Origin: Psettodes erumei
Taxonomy: Eukaryota; Chordata; Actinopteri; Pleuronectiformes; Psettodidae
DNA: 64,000 nucleotides
Assembly (NCBI GenBank): GCA_016785225.1
Contig: JAFBJZ010000865.1
Location: 434,001-498,000, forward strand
Direction: 5' to 3'
Below, piece after piece: positions 12,301 through 24,241 of the stretch (its first letter is position 1; every line of letters starts with the position of its first letter). Under the pieces are notes generated by a model. The model searched no databases, had not been told where the DNA came from, and saw only the letters and a program-made list of their open reading frames with translations. Position numbers and translations under genes: made by a program.

Positions 12301-14500
12301 GTATCTAACCACTTATATAACCACTTTTTTTTCCATCAAGGTTTTCTACTGCAGGCAATAGATTTAAGGCTCTCAGTGCCTATCAACAGCCATAAGAGAG
12401 CTCAGCTGTTCAAATATAACAGGCTTGAATTCCATATTCAGCCGACAGTTAACTCCTTATAGGTATGACTTACATGTTCAAAGCGTATCTATCACACTTT
12501 AGGCAGAAAAAACTCTCTAATTAAAAGCTGACAAAAGGAGCACCGTGTTAACACTCACCGGGTTTTGGAGATTAACACTATCATTCAAGTACACCAGAGG
12601 GGAATAGAGGAGGCTGATTTATGAACAAAGTCTCATCAAATATTGAACAACATTGAGTCTGCACTAGGCAAGATAAGGAACTAAAAGGACAGGCCCCAGA
12701 GTAGACAGGAGCTGACTAATTGGGATGGAAAAGTGAAAGGAGAATACACAAGAGAGAAAGACGGAGAGAATTGTAGTTTGCATAAAGCGGAGTAATCAGA
12801 TTGAGAGAAAAAAAGGGGGTGGGGGGTGGTGACAGGACAATTTTGGCTGGATGAGTGATGAGAAAGATTACAGGACCAACCCCAAATCCACAGTAATGTG
12901 AGGATAAAACCAGATAAAAGTGCATGTATAGAGTTATGGCTAAAAAATGCTGTTTGATTTCATATTCTAACTATGGCAAAACCAAATCACATCCCCTTAA
13001 ACTCTCTCCTCTGCCACCGTGGTTCCTGCAAATTGTCATGTCTTTGCCTTCCCCCGGTCATGTCATTCAGCTACTATGAACTGCCACAACAACAGTTCAG
13101 CCTCGATCTCAGTCAATTCCTTTTGCTTGCTGTTTGGCTCCACTGTCCCTGTGCTGGCTATCATCTCTGCAACTAGTCTTGACTTTTCCTCCTCCTGGGA
13201 GAACGCTGGTGGAGGGGATGATTGATTTTCACTCTCATGACAGAACAGTCTTGCTGTATCTTCTTTCAGAGGCAGAAAACTCATTTTTCACTGTCTTAGA
13301 CTGAATGTCTTCTTTTTTAAAAGGCACTCACTTGAATTATTCTTCAATATAACTTACTTTATTCTCTCTTACATTCTAGGATCAGAGGAATATGGTCAGG
13401 GCACCCTGCTCCTCCAAAGTATGAGTTGCTTGTAGGCTTGTTTTACTGTTTCACTTCAAGCAGAAACACACACCTTGATTTAAAGTTCCTATATTTTACT
13501 GTGACTGCCACATGGATTTGAGAAATAGTGCTGTAAGGGGATTAAATATAAGGAAAAGGCTACAATGCCAAAAGCAACCAAAGACTTGAAGTGCTGAAAA
13601 AATGGCAAAGCCCAAAAGACAAAAAAACAGTTAGTACATGAGAAAGGGAAACTTACAATGGAGGTGCTGATTTGTTGAACACAACAGGGCAAGACAAACT
13701 GGCATGGACAAAGGGGGAACGCTGAGAGTTGAATACAAAAGGGGCAGGGAGACAGTGCAGGTGAGACACTTTAGAGCAGGAGCAGGTAATCAGGGAACAG
13801 GCGAAAGAACAAAGACAGGAAGTAAAATCAGCAAACGCGAGACAATGACTATCAAAATAAAACAGGAAACAAGGGTCAACAATAGCACAGACAATCTCTC
13901 GGGGGCAGATTGTGACTGTGATGGCTGATTTTAAGATTGTGGAGAGGCTACAGGGGTATAAAAGAAAATGAGGGACACCACATGCCTTTTGTTGTGCATT
14001 GCCAAGGCAATTAGCATCTACATACATATAATATAATTGTTCAAATGTATACTAAATAGAATATTTTGATCAGACAACACAACTACTATTTTCCTGATCT
14101 CATTAGCCTCTAACCCAAAACTTAAAATAAAATTTTCAACAGTGATGCAATGTCAGAGCATCAAAAAGGGACATCTGAAGATTTCAGAAGTTAGTGAGTG
14201 GGTGTGCCCACGGGAGGCCCATCCAGAAGTTTGACTTCTGATTATCAGAAGCCATGTGAAGTCTCAAAAAGACAGTTTCCATATCTCTGGGCCAACGTGG
14301 GTCAACGGACAGCAAGAAAATTGGGTGAAACTAAGATGAAGAATCGGGGACTGATTAATCATGATAACGAGGACGGCGATGAATGCCCTCCTTGAGCACC
14401 TGGAGAGCAAAGAGAGATGGATGGAGAGATTTGCAGAGAGGTCACCGATATCACTTGTCTTTATCCGTTTGTGCCTCTCCTGAGACATTTTTTGTATAAG
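9361..14500. other. Intergenic region upstream of shank1, no gene seen
   Basis: Only short open frames without family resemblance or splice context occur here. The part nearest 9361 probably holds intron, 5'UTR exon and promoter sequence of shank1 (minus strand), because the first coding exon is preceded by a convincing 3' splice site. A stretch at about 11790-11840 resembles a phrase common in vertebrate interspersed repeats, but I cannot assign it to a family. Confidence 0.6.
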
Positions 14501-15409
14501 CATAGAAATGTTTCAATAGGTGCTCATTTTGCTCGTTTAGTCCTTGGTGTTCCATTGAAATAAAACATGCTTTGGGCTAATAAGCGATACGTGAGTTTGC
14601 TGCATTGCCAGTTATGTGAAAAATAATGACCTGCACAGGGCTGATACTAGTCTGCCATCCCAATTTAACTATTTCTAGTCCTGTTAAGAGACATGCATTA
14701 CCCATCTGTATACTGTGGAGATTGCTGTGATAGCTGGTGTGGCAGTGCTGTCTGCATCTTTTGGCCAGTCTCAAAGGGAAATACAGGAAGCACAGCTCCA
14801 GCATTATGTGCTGTAGAAACCTTATGGACCTTATGTCCAAATCACACTCACATCCCCTCTTTTTGTCAATCTCTCTCGGTCTCTCACCCTATGTAGGACG
14901 GAGCATGTGTATAGATATATTTTCAGTGTATCGGTCCCCGGAAAGTAGAATTGGAGATCAGCCAAGGAACAGATTGTCCCACTTTTACGTCCTGCAAAAG
15001 TGGAGCGGCCAAGTTCTGTCCTCTATATCGCTCTCTTTCACTGGGTCTCCACCCTTCAGCCTCTTTAACCACACCACCAGTGACAAAGGAACAGTCAGGT
15101 ACACTCTCGGCCTACTCCAACACAGGTGAGATGGGATGAGTCACTAAACTGGGGGGAGAGGGCACTTAGTTATATATGAATGGTGCATCACCAGCCATCA
15201 GATGTGGGGGTGGTATTCTGCTGTAGGAGGCTAAGGGGGAAGGGCAAAGCTGGGGTATGATAGGCGGGTACCCTGTTGTTTGTTTCACCAGCATTCATTG
15301 GAGTTAACTCTAAAGGACGATAAAGAGTAAAAAAATTAATTCTGAGTGTCTACATTATTCAGAAATAATATAATATTTGTATGCCTTCCTGTTGCTGTGA
15401 AAGGGCCTG

Positions 15410-15690
15410 GCATTTTCAGGCGTTAATTAAATCTTAATTGACAGTTATTGTGTCCTTGATTAATCTTACAGTCAGATAACAATACCAGCAACAGATTCAT
15501 TATCTATGCACCCAACGATATTGGCATTCCCCTCGGTAGGGGGGTGGGGTAGGCGTGGGGGTTCTCCAGTCCAACAACAAACGATGCCTTTCAATCAACC
15601 GTACATCTGATGCTAATCAAACAAAAAAAGGAAAACCCTGCTAATCGGGAATTAAGTGGATGGTTAAATTAATTAGCCTCAGCTCTCTAT
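15410..15690. promoter_or_regulatory. Candidate AT-rich conserved noncoding element with clustered TAATTA-type sites
   Basis: The segment has dense homeodomain-like cores (TTAATTAA, TTAATTG, GATTAATC, AAATTAATTAG) in two clusters, about 15420-15480 and 15630-15680, flanking a G-rich stretch. It lies in the desert between the divergent shank1 and Ig-receptor genes. Clustered TAAT cores are typical of developmental enhancers, but they are also expected by chance in AT-rich DNA. No conservation data were available, so this is a candidate only. Confidence 0.25.
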
Positions 15691-15699
15691 TTCACAATA

Positions 15700-18340
15700 A
15701 ACACCCTGCTCCTTTTGAACTGCGTTCCAGCTCGATCCTCCCCAACTGCCACCTCACCAAAGAATCTTTTTTCAGAAAAAGGGGCCACGGTTTACAACCG
15801 CTCATCCTCCTGATCCTCCAGGAATTTGTGTATGCGCATGCACACGTACTGTATGTCTTGCATGCGCCCGCACACACACATACTTGAGTTTGACTATCTA
15901 GGCAGCACTCAAACACATCTGTCCTGGAAAAAAAATGCCTGGCAAAAAGCAGCATTAAAAGCCAGACCAGTCAGCCCGAGCCGGGCTGGCGGTCTCGTGT
16001 TGATCAAAGTGGGCTATCTTTCCCCTCAGACTGGATATAATTGGGTCAGGTAGATTGTGCGCTGAGGGCCTAGCTTGGGCTAAACTTGGCTGGATGGGCT
16101 GGGAGACCTCAATGCAGTACAGATTTAGGAGTGAACATCCCCTGCGCTACTTTTGAGACTTCCCCCTTAGCGTCAACATTGTTAGATACAGTAGCTGAAG
16201 CTCTTCTGTCGGACCACACAACAGAAATCCCCCATCAGGGTTTCTGAACTTACATTTTCTTCTGGCTGAGGGGCCCCACTCCTCTATCCAAAATATATCG
16301 GTCAAATGTTTCTGTAAAGGATTTACAAATCTCCTGTGACCCTGTTCACAAGTCAGCTAACCCTCATGTGAGATACAAACTCCAAGATCAAGAGGAAACA
16401 ATGTTTCAAACCATGCCAACATGATTTCATATGGACCTTTAGTCTCAATATAATATTAATGAAGCACATTTAAGGTCTTAGAACAACTCAATATTTCACT
16501 TGTTATTGGAGATTATTATTGCAGGTTAATGAGCTAATCCATGTGGCCCAATATATGAGATGCAATGTTCTTGTTATTGTTTGTGTACTGATAAAGTGTT
16601 CCCTTCAGCAATGAATTAAATGAGGCCGGGTCCATGTGCATGTGCCTGTAACAGTAGCGAAACCAAAAGCAACTAGTGTGTGTTGATGAATTATGCTCAA
16701 CCTCTTAATGACTTAATACACAAAACATAAGGTTGGTGCAATGCCGACATGTCGACAAGTAATTTCTAAATTGTGGCCCCTATTGTCTGCTACAAACGAA
16801 TTAATTTCAAACAACTTCTCTTTCGGCATATGATATGACAGAGAGTGCATCAAAATGTCATGAAAACAGATACTTCAGAAGCAACTGTGCAGCGGGTTGC
16901 CTTCTGTTTCACAACAACAACAAAGAAGGGAAGTGAGGCTGCAGGGTCAAAAAGTTTCTAATAAAACAGACCATATGAATTCCTGGTATTAAGTAAGTTT
17001 TTCAAGGGCATCTTTTACTTTTCATACTTGTCCCAGAGCTCCCGAGCAAAGACCTCAGGCCCTTAAATGCAATGAAAACAGGCCACAAGACAAACCAGTA
17101 AGACAGACGGAGATGAGCGCAGGTTCAAGGCTTTGGGTCATGATAAACAGCCACAAATAGACCACCCATCAGTGACAGTTTCACTTACCTTGCACGTCCA
17201 TTGACATAATGGTAACAGTGAGAGACAAAAGTCAACAAGATACTAATAAACGCTGTTAGACATGGCTGACAAAGTAAGGACCATGTCCACGCCTGTCAGA
17301 CCCCATTACATTTTGTCCACCTACCCTGTAATGGAGTCTAATTGGTTCTACAGATAAGAAGAATCTTCATTCTTTACTTACTTACAACTATTACACAACT
17401 ATTAATGCTGTATATGCCAACATTCATAACCCTGGGCCAAGAGGGCAAAAGAAAGTGTGAGGAAACCTTCAGACATGTCCTGATCGCGAACATTCATCAC
17501 TTATTCGTTTCAGGAGAACACTTCTATAGAAACTGAGGTTGGATATTCGACAGAAAAAGCAAATGACGGTGCTGAAGGCTCTCTCAACATAAATCAGATT
17601 TATGCTCCCTTGTTACAGCTCTGATATGAGCCAAATAATTACTACAGGGCCATCTGACCCTGCTGTTTTGAAACAGACTGCTCTGCAGCCAGGAAGCTGG
17701 ATTACATCAGAAAACAGTGAGGTTAATGAGGGAGAGACAATTTTACCATGACCTAAAGGTGTATGATCACTTGCTCTGTAATCATAGTACATATTATCCC
17801 AATTTTCATGTTACGTACTGTATATAGTACATTTACACACTTTACACATACGTTGTTGTATTTCCTAATGAAGTCCATGTAATCAGTGCATTTAAAATCC
17901 AGTTTCTTTTTCAGCTGTCTGTGTGCAAGAGTGTGACTATGTTTCTCAGTCAAACAGAAGTTGTGTTCCAAAAACGTGAAGCTGGAGCTCCCTAAGTTTG
18001 TCATAATGGAGGATGTGTTGCAGTCTGCTGGCTTCTGTTTTCATGGCTTACGGCAAATCCTCCAGATCTTTCCCCGGGGGGAAATCTCCCCGTACGTAAT
18101 AATGAAAAGCCTGCAGAGTCAGGGGAAACGGAGCTCTTCTCTCACATTCCATCTTAATGAGTGCAACAATGAGACTCTGTCAGCTCCACAAATAACAATT
18201 AGAAGTTCATTAAAAATCATATTTGGCGATGATTTTTATTTCAATATAAAATTACTTCTCAAGGTTATTTGATGACGCTACTTTAAATGTGTGACAGAAG
18301 ATGGTCTGTGGTGTGTCTGTCCTTGAATTACAAGCTAATG
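15700..18340. other. Intergenic desert, no gene seen
   Basis: No ORF here has recognisable homology. The sequence is AT-rich and complex rather than repetitive, with scattered TAAT cores, for example around 16440-16560. I see no tRNA, rRNA or transposon termini. Confidence 0.5.
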
Positions 18341-18344
18341 AATT

Positions 18345-18371
18345 TGTGTGTGTGTGTGTGTGTGTGTGTGT
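18345..18371. repeat. (TG)n microsatellite
   Basis: An uninterrupted TG dinucleotide run in the intergenic desert. Confidence 0.95.
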
Positions 18372-19201
18372 ACGCACACAATTGGGTGCATTTTAATGTG
18401 CATGTGTGTATTTTTCTTACAATGTTCCAAGTTTTTTCATAGCCCCATACAGCTGTAGCCCAGTTTTCACCTCTTATGGGACTGATTTAAGGAGGATTTT
18501 TTGTATTTCTTCTTAATAGCTACAGTTGCAGCTTGCAGCTAATAGAGCCTAGCATTCTTCCTCCACAGCAGTGTGCTGTCACTGGTAATATTCCCCCAGC
18601 ATGTCTATCTTGTCCTGCACTCTCTCCGCTCCAAACCCTGGAGAATTACTGGACCATATAGCACTGTCACATCTGCTACACTGACCAGCCTGTTTATCGA
18701 CTCCTGCTCTTCCCTGCAGAGATCGGAGCGGACAGGGTAGGACTGGGCAGGAAAGAGCAGCATGACACAACACAGGATGGAGTGGAAGTAAGTAGGCAGC
18801 GGTGGTGGAAATTTTCTGAATCAGAGAAACGCACATCTCCCCTGACGTGCCAGGCTTTCTGCCCTTTTCAGTATATTCCATGTCTTCCGTTTTCCACTCG
18901 ATCATTTCATAATCACATTCTCTTCTGGTATTACCCACACATTACGTATAATCACTTTAGTCCCTTTGTGGCATTGATAACGTCACCCGCCTTGCTTTGT
19001 TCCATTATGATCAATTGTTCTGTGTTTGTGAGGAAGCCATTAATCTTACTGCACCCACAAAGCACCAAATTGCCCAGTTTGTTAATAGAAAAATATGCTT
19101 TTGAAGCTCATATTGCTTGTTATGCATTATGCTGAGGTCTTCGGAGGCTGTGCAAAGTCAATTAAGTTGTGTCTATAGGGTAAAAGTGCACAGTGCTAGT
19201 A

Positions 19202-19211
19202 CACACACAAA

Positions 19212-19248
<37 letters not shown>

Positions 19249-19341
19249 GCTGGTGCACAAGTTAATACTTTAACACTGTCTTTCAAGCAGGCCTGAAATA
19301 AATGAGCTGTTTATGCGTGTGTGTGTGTGTGTGTGTGTGTG
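19202..19341. repeat. Paired (AC)n and (GT)n microsatellites in inverted orientation
   Basis: An AC run (about 19213-19247) is followed about 70 bp later by a GT run (about 19316-19341). The two are complementary and could fold into a hairpin as single-stranded DNA or RNA. Confidence 0.9.
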
Positions 19342-20275
19342 CGCACGTTTATCAGTTCTCTGGGGTCCTTAGAGGATTTCCACCTCTCCACCAGCTGACA
19401 CCATAAATACAGTGAGCAGGTAACGATTCTGATAAGTCGCAGCGAGAGAAGTATGTGAAACGTGGGTGTTGATGAGCTCTCATTTGACTCCGCAACCCTT
19501 TCCATTTCAGCCCCTTCACTCTTTGAACTCATCCACTAAAATGTAATACAGTCCTGTAGGTGTCTGGGTGGTGTTAACATCGGCATTGCATAAACATAGG
19601 GTTTATATAAGCACAAGTATTCAAATTTCTTTCTACAAACTCCAAGACGGAGTCCAAGCTTATCTTACCCACATCAGCCATCCCTGCTTCCCTCGCACAA
19701 TGCTGTAATGTACAATTATGATTCATAATGAACACGGAATAATGTACCTGAATCAGGGTGTTAAATGGTCACAAAGGATTGACTTATGGCCATTAAGTTG
19801 GATTCAGCATGAAAGCATTTAGAGAAATGAACTTTTCCACCATCAATGTCCACTGTGGAGTAGAAAATGCAGCGGCAGCAGTCCGTTTAGGCAGAACGTC
19901 GCCTTCTGCTGTGTCTTTTTATAATTTAACATTCACAATTGACATTCAGCTACAGGCAAACATCGCTACATAACATTCACTACAGCTGCCCGATGCTGCG
20001 CTCCCTGGCTAACACTACAAGCTGCTCTGGAGTGATGCATGCAATTACTACGGAGTTGTCTTTGAAGGCTCTGTGATCTTTGCAATTCTATTTTTCTCTG
20101 TCCCACTTAACTCTTCCTTCCCACCTGCATAAAACATGTGAATTAGACCTCAGAGGACACCGTACCCCCCTCCCCTCTTTCACATTTTTAGCAGCAACAC
20201 CTTCTTTTTGGTTAAGTGCTATGACTTTCACCTTCATACACCTTGTTGCTAAATTTAATCTGGTCTTCTTTTTTA

Positions 20276-20300
20276 GTGTGTGTGTGTGTGTGTGTGTGTG
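20276..20300. repeat. (GT)n microsatellite
   Basis: An uninterrupted GT run in the intergenic desert. Confidence 0.95.
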
Positions 20301-20739
20301 CCCAGGGCTTCTTATTGCATGTCTTTCATATTCAGTTTGTAGTTTGCACAAACACACAAGCTTTTTAACATCATAATTTCTGCATCATGAACACTTTAAG
20401 TTACTTTGATTGTGAGATACACACAGCAATTGCGTTCAGTTAGGTTAATTAGAAACAAAAATGAGAAAAAACAGGGTATGACGACAAAAAAAGTAAATAC
20501 CTTTTGGTCCGCAGTTCTGGCTGTGTTACTCCTCGTTGTATCCGCAGTGACCTCCTTGATAAACCACAAAGAGAGTAAAAAGGGGCCAGAGTTAGAAAAT
20601 GAGAGAACCATCCAATTGCTGAAATATAGATGAGGAAAAATAAGTGGGGAAAAAAGTAATTTGCTTTTTCAAAATCACATTTTCATGCCTTCTAGTCTTT
20701 ATATGTGCATCGGTGGGAGCCAGCCTGAGCCACCCTATT

Positions 20740-21190
20740 GTGCAGCCTCTCTTTCTCTTTTTCTTTCACACACACACACACACATACACTTTCACCTACT
20801 CTGTGCCCCAGTATAGCCATCTTTCTCTCCCCCTCTCTCTCTCTACTGCACACACATTCGTGCACTCTCTCTCCGGTGTGGCACTCTCTCTCTCTCTCTT
20901 GCTCTCTCACTTCAGCTGCGAGATTGATCGCTCTCCTTCGTTCTCCTTCCTCTCTTTGTACTTCCAATGTGCGCCGACTCTTCTCCATCTATCTGTCAGT
21001 TGTTCGCTCTGCTTTTTTTTTTTTTTTTTTAAATCTCACACCCAAGTGCTCTTCTATTCAATTATCCCCAGGTTTTTTTCATTACTCTCTCTCACCCTCT
21101 TTTTGTCTTCCACTGTTTCTCTCTGTTCTTTGTCTTACCCTCCCTCGCTCGTTATTTCTGTCAGTCAAACACACTCATACTTGCGCCCTT
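20740..21190. repeat. Long pyrimidine-rich low-complexity tract
   Basis: About 450 bp of the plus strand is dominated by C and T, with embedded (CA)n, several (CT)n runs and a T run at about 21012-21031. Long open frames across it (plus strand, about 20644-21271) are Ser/Leu/Phe low-complexity translations of the repeat and are not treated as genes. Confidence 0.85.
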
Positions 21191-21279
21191 TATCTTTCCC
21201 TGTCTCGCAGTGGATGGATTCAGGCCACCTCACTGTTCGCCCTTTGTGTATTTGATGCCGTGAGGTTGTGACAGACAAC

Positions 21280-24241
21280 AAGAGAAATGGCTTTGACTTC
21301 TCCCATTGATAAAATGTGTCTTTACCTGCCACGCTGTGGAAATAAAAGATGACGACAGGCATTGCAGCTACGTGTTGGTTCAGCGGTCATCGAGAATTGT
21401 CTCAGCTGACATCATTGTGTTGTTATCTCTGATTAATGGGGTCTATTCCCCCTAATAAAAAAAGACACATGTTTTCTCAGTTATCTTGCTATTGGTTTGG
21501 TGAGTTTTGAGATATCTCCTGCTAGGAATCCAGCCAAAATCCCAGTGCAGTACAGCTGAAAAGCATTTTGTTGTTATGCCCATTGCATTGAAAATGACAT
21601 CTGAAAAAACTCAGCTGTAAACAGTCTTTATATTTCTGTTCTGCTTTGAGACTATATTTGTTTCTATTCTGGTTAATTGGCTCGATTAAAAGTAAGAGTA
21701 ATTAGCTATTGGAGTTGTGCTGTATGCATTTTAACCATTTGACCCATTGCATTCATACACTATTACTGCCCATTTCTAGAAAAAACCTGGTGATGCATGG
21801 TTGTTTGTGACAGGCTCTGGGAGTCACTGCATCATTATCCGTGTCCCACTGAGTAAAATGGGACACGGTTTGGGTTTGGGACCTACACGTGGCGCACGTC
21901 GCTCTCATATGGCAAACTTGTCATGACACCTGCAAGGACTGCTGGGGGAGGAAAAGTGGAACCTCAAAACGAAGCCTCAACAGTAGGGGCGTCCTGGAGC
22001 TCAGTGTTTGAGACAGATATAATGTGACTGCAGTGCCCACAGTTCAATTCAGGGCCTTTTTTTGCATGTACAAAATTACATATTCAGTACTCTAATGTTG
22101 GCATATGTGAGTAAATTTATATAATCCTGTTTCGCTGGAGTGTTTGAGTGTATTTATGCTTGGTTTAGCTTTTAAAGCCCATCAGGAGACGAAAGATGAA
22201 AGATGGAGAGAAAGTCAAGTTAGGCTGAAATACATTAATGCACACAATAATACACTCTGTTGAGAGGGGATGTAGATGAATCCTGCCATATCCAGCCTCT
22301 TAAGGACGAGATGACACCTGCATTGTAACCCTCGATAAGAGCACTAGTGGGTGCTCTAATGGTGCACCGCTCCACAGAGTGTATTTGCCACACTTTCATC
22401 CTACCTCAGTGCTTCCACTGCCCAATGTCCTTATTCTGAGAAGCTAGTTTTCCTTCTGCTTTTTGTGTTAACCCCTCTCGTGCCAAAGGCAAGGAGAGAA
22501 AAGTAGGTCACGGGCAGATGGAGCATAGACTAGTAAGAATGTGCAGGCAAGGTTTTTATTTTTTGTTTTTGCTTGGGTTTCGGTGAGTACAGTTACTTTG
22601 TTTAGGTTGAAGTCCTGTAAGAATGAAAAGGGAAATACAAAAGCAGAACAAGAGATTGGAGAAGACGGCAGGATGAGTGCAAAATTATTGTGTGAGAACA
22701 TTGAAACTGTGTACAGAGAAAGAGTCAAATCTCTGGCTCAAAAGTACTTTGAAAAACTTGAGTTGTAAACCAAATTATCAGTGTTACTCAGTGCAGTCCC
22801 ATTTTTAGATTCACTGCATATACACAGATAGAATGAAATGCTTTCTATGTCATATATGTGCAATTCCTTGCTTAACTGCACAGACACAGTCAGAGGAATA
22901 CAGGCTCAAAACTGCTGTAAGGCCTCATCCATGCATTACATTCTCCAGGAAAACCAATGTGGTGCTGGACTCTGGTGGCCATTCCAAGTAACTGAAACAC
23001 AGAATTCAATGGAACCATTTTCAACTTTTATGAAAATACAAACAGATTAAAAACACATAAAAGACACACTACTGCGCATAGACATGAATATAAAAATACA
23101 AAAATAATCGATTTACAGTGGTAAAGTAAGAAAAAAATATATGAATAGACAATTACAGTTGCTCAAGATGTGTTTTTCAACATTCATACAGTAGATTGAC
23201 CAGGTTTTATCTTCCGATTATAAAAGAAGTGTGTATTAGACACTGTTGTTGTCATGCGATGCAACCAACAGTAAGTCTAAAAATACATATTGGTCAAAGT
23301 GAAACTGTCTACTTGTTGAATACTGGGAAACAAGACAAACTATGACCATGCATAATGGAAATGTCTCCTTGTGCCTTTGCAACCGATTAGTTCTGAGACA
23401 GCCGGTGTGCATGTAGTATTTCTGACACTTGACCAAAAACACATCCATACTTTGATCCGTAGCTTGTGTGCACCATTTTAAGTTGCAGGTGAGGTCATAC
23501 ATTGCATCATTTCAGTAGAAAATTTGTTTTTCTGTCATGCAACATTGCAAAAATGAGCAGAAATGACTTCAGTTTCTTTTTTTCTTCAGTACGAATGATA
23601 CAGCTCACGTTCATAAAATTCACACATAAAACCAACAGTGTCCTTAAATGACCTGCACATGAACAACTGATTATAAAGTGCTAAAAAAACGTTTTTCCCC
23701 CTTAGTCTCAGAGCCTCTCTGTCTGAGTGATAATGTATTCAAACATTTCTCTCTCTCTGTGGTGAGTGGCCACAAATAAAACAGTTCCATGCCTGTTCTC
23801 CTTTTTTCTCAGAAACCTTTCACTCAGAATAAGTAGAGGCTGAGTTTGAATTATTTGCTAAAACACCTGAGATATCAAAATTGAAGAAAGTACAAAATAC
23901 TGTACATTGCACATAATAATGTGAAGGGCATTTCATGCAAGTCAAGTTGAATTATATGGCCCTATTCATACTAATGACAATGTTTGGGGGGTTTTCTTTT
24001 TACCAAAAGCATAAATTCTGTTGTGAATTTCTGGGGTTGAAGTTCCCTATTTGATCTCTCATGGTCTGAAATGTGCTATTTAAGGACTAAGGAAAAATCT
24101 TGCTGAACAAAGGCTGTGACCAAATTCTTACCAAACTCCACACCCAAATTATACTTCCTGTCAAGCATTCTAAATACCCAGTTGCTGTTGTCACTTCTCA
24201 TAGCCTTTGTCATAGTGTTGTATGTTTTATCCTGCAGGGCC
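21280..24241. other. Intergenic region upstream of the Ig receptor gene
   Basis: No supported gene. Short frames such as 22541-22768 (plus) show no homology, codon signature or splice context. The last few hundred bases before 24242 should contain the promoter and 5'UTR of the receptor gene. I see no convincing TATA box close to the start codon. Confidence 0.5.

Noticed and set aside
20644..21271. Long plus-strand open frames rich in Ser, Leu and Phe
   Set aside because: They are translations of the pyrimidine-rich low-complexity tract, overlap in two frames, and have no domain or splice context.
22541..22768. Plus-strand frame starting with a hydrophobic leader-like stretch
   Set aside because: No homology, no splice partner and ordinary intergenic composition; an overlapping minus-strand frame looks equally plausible.
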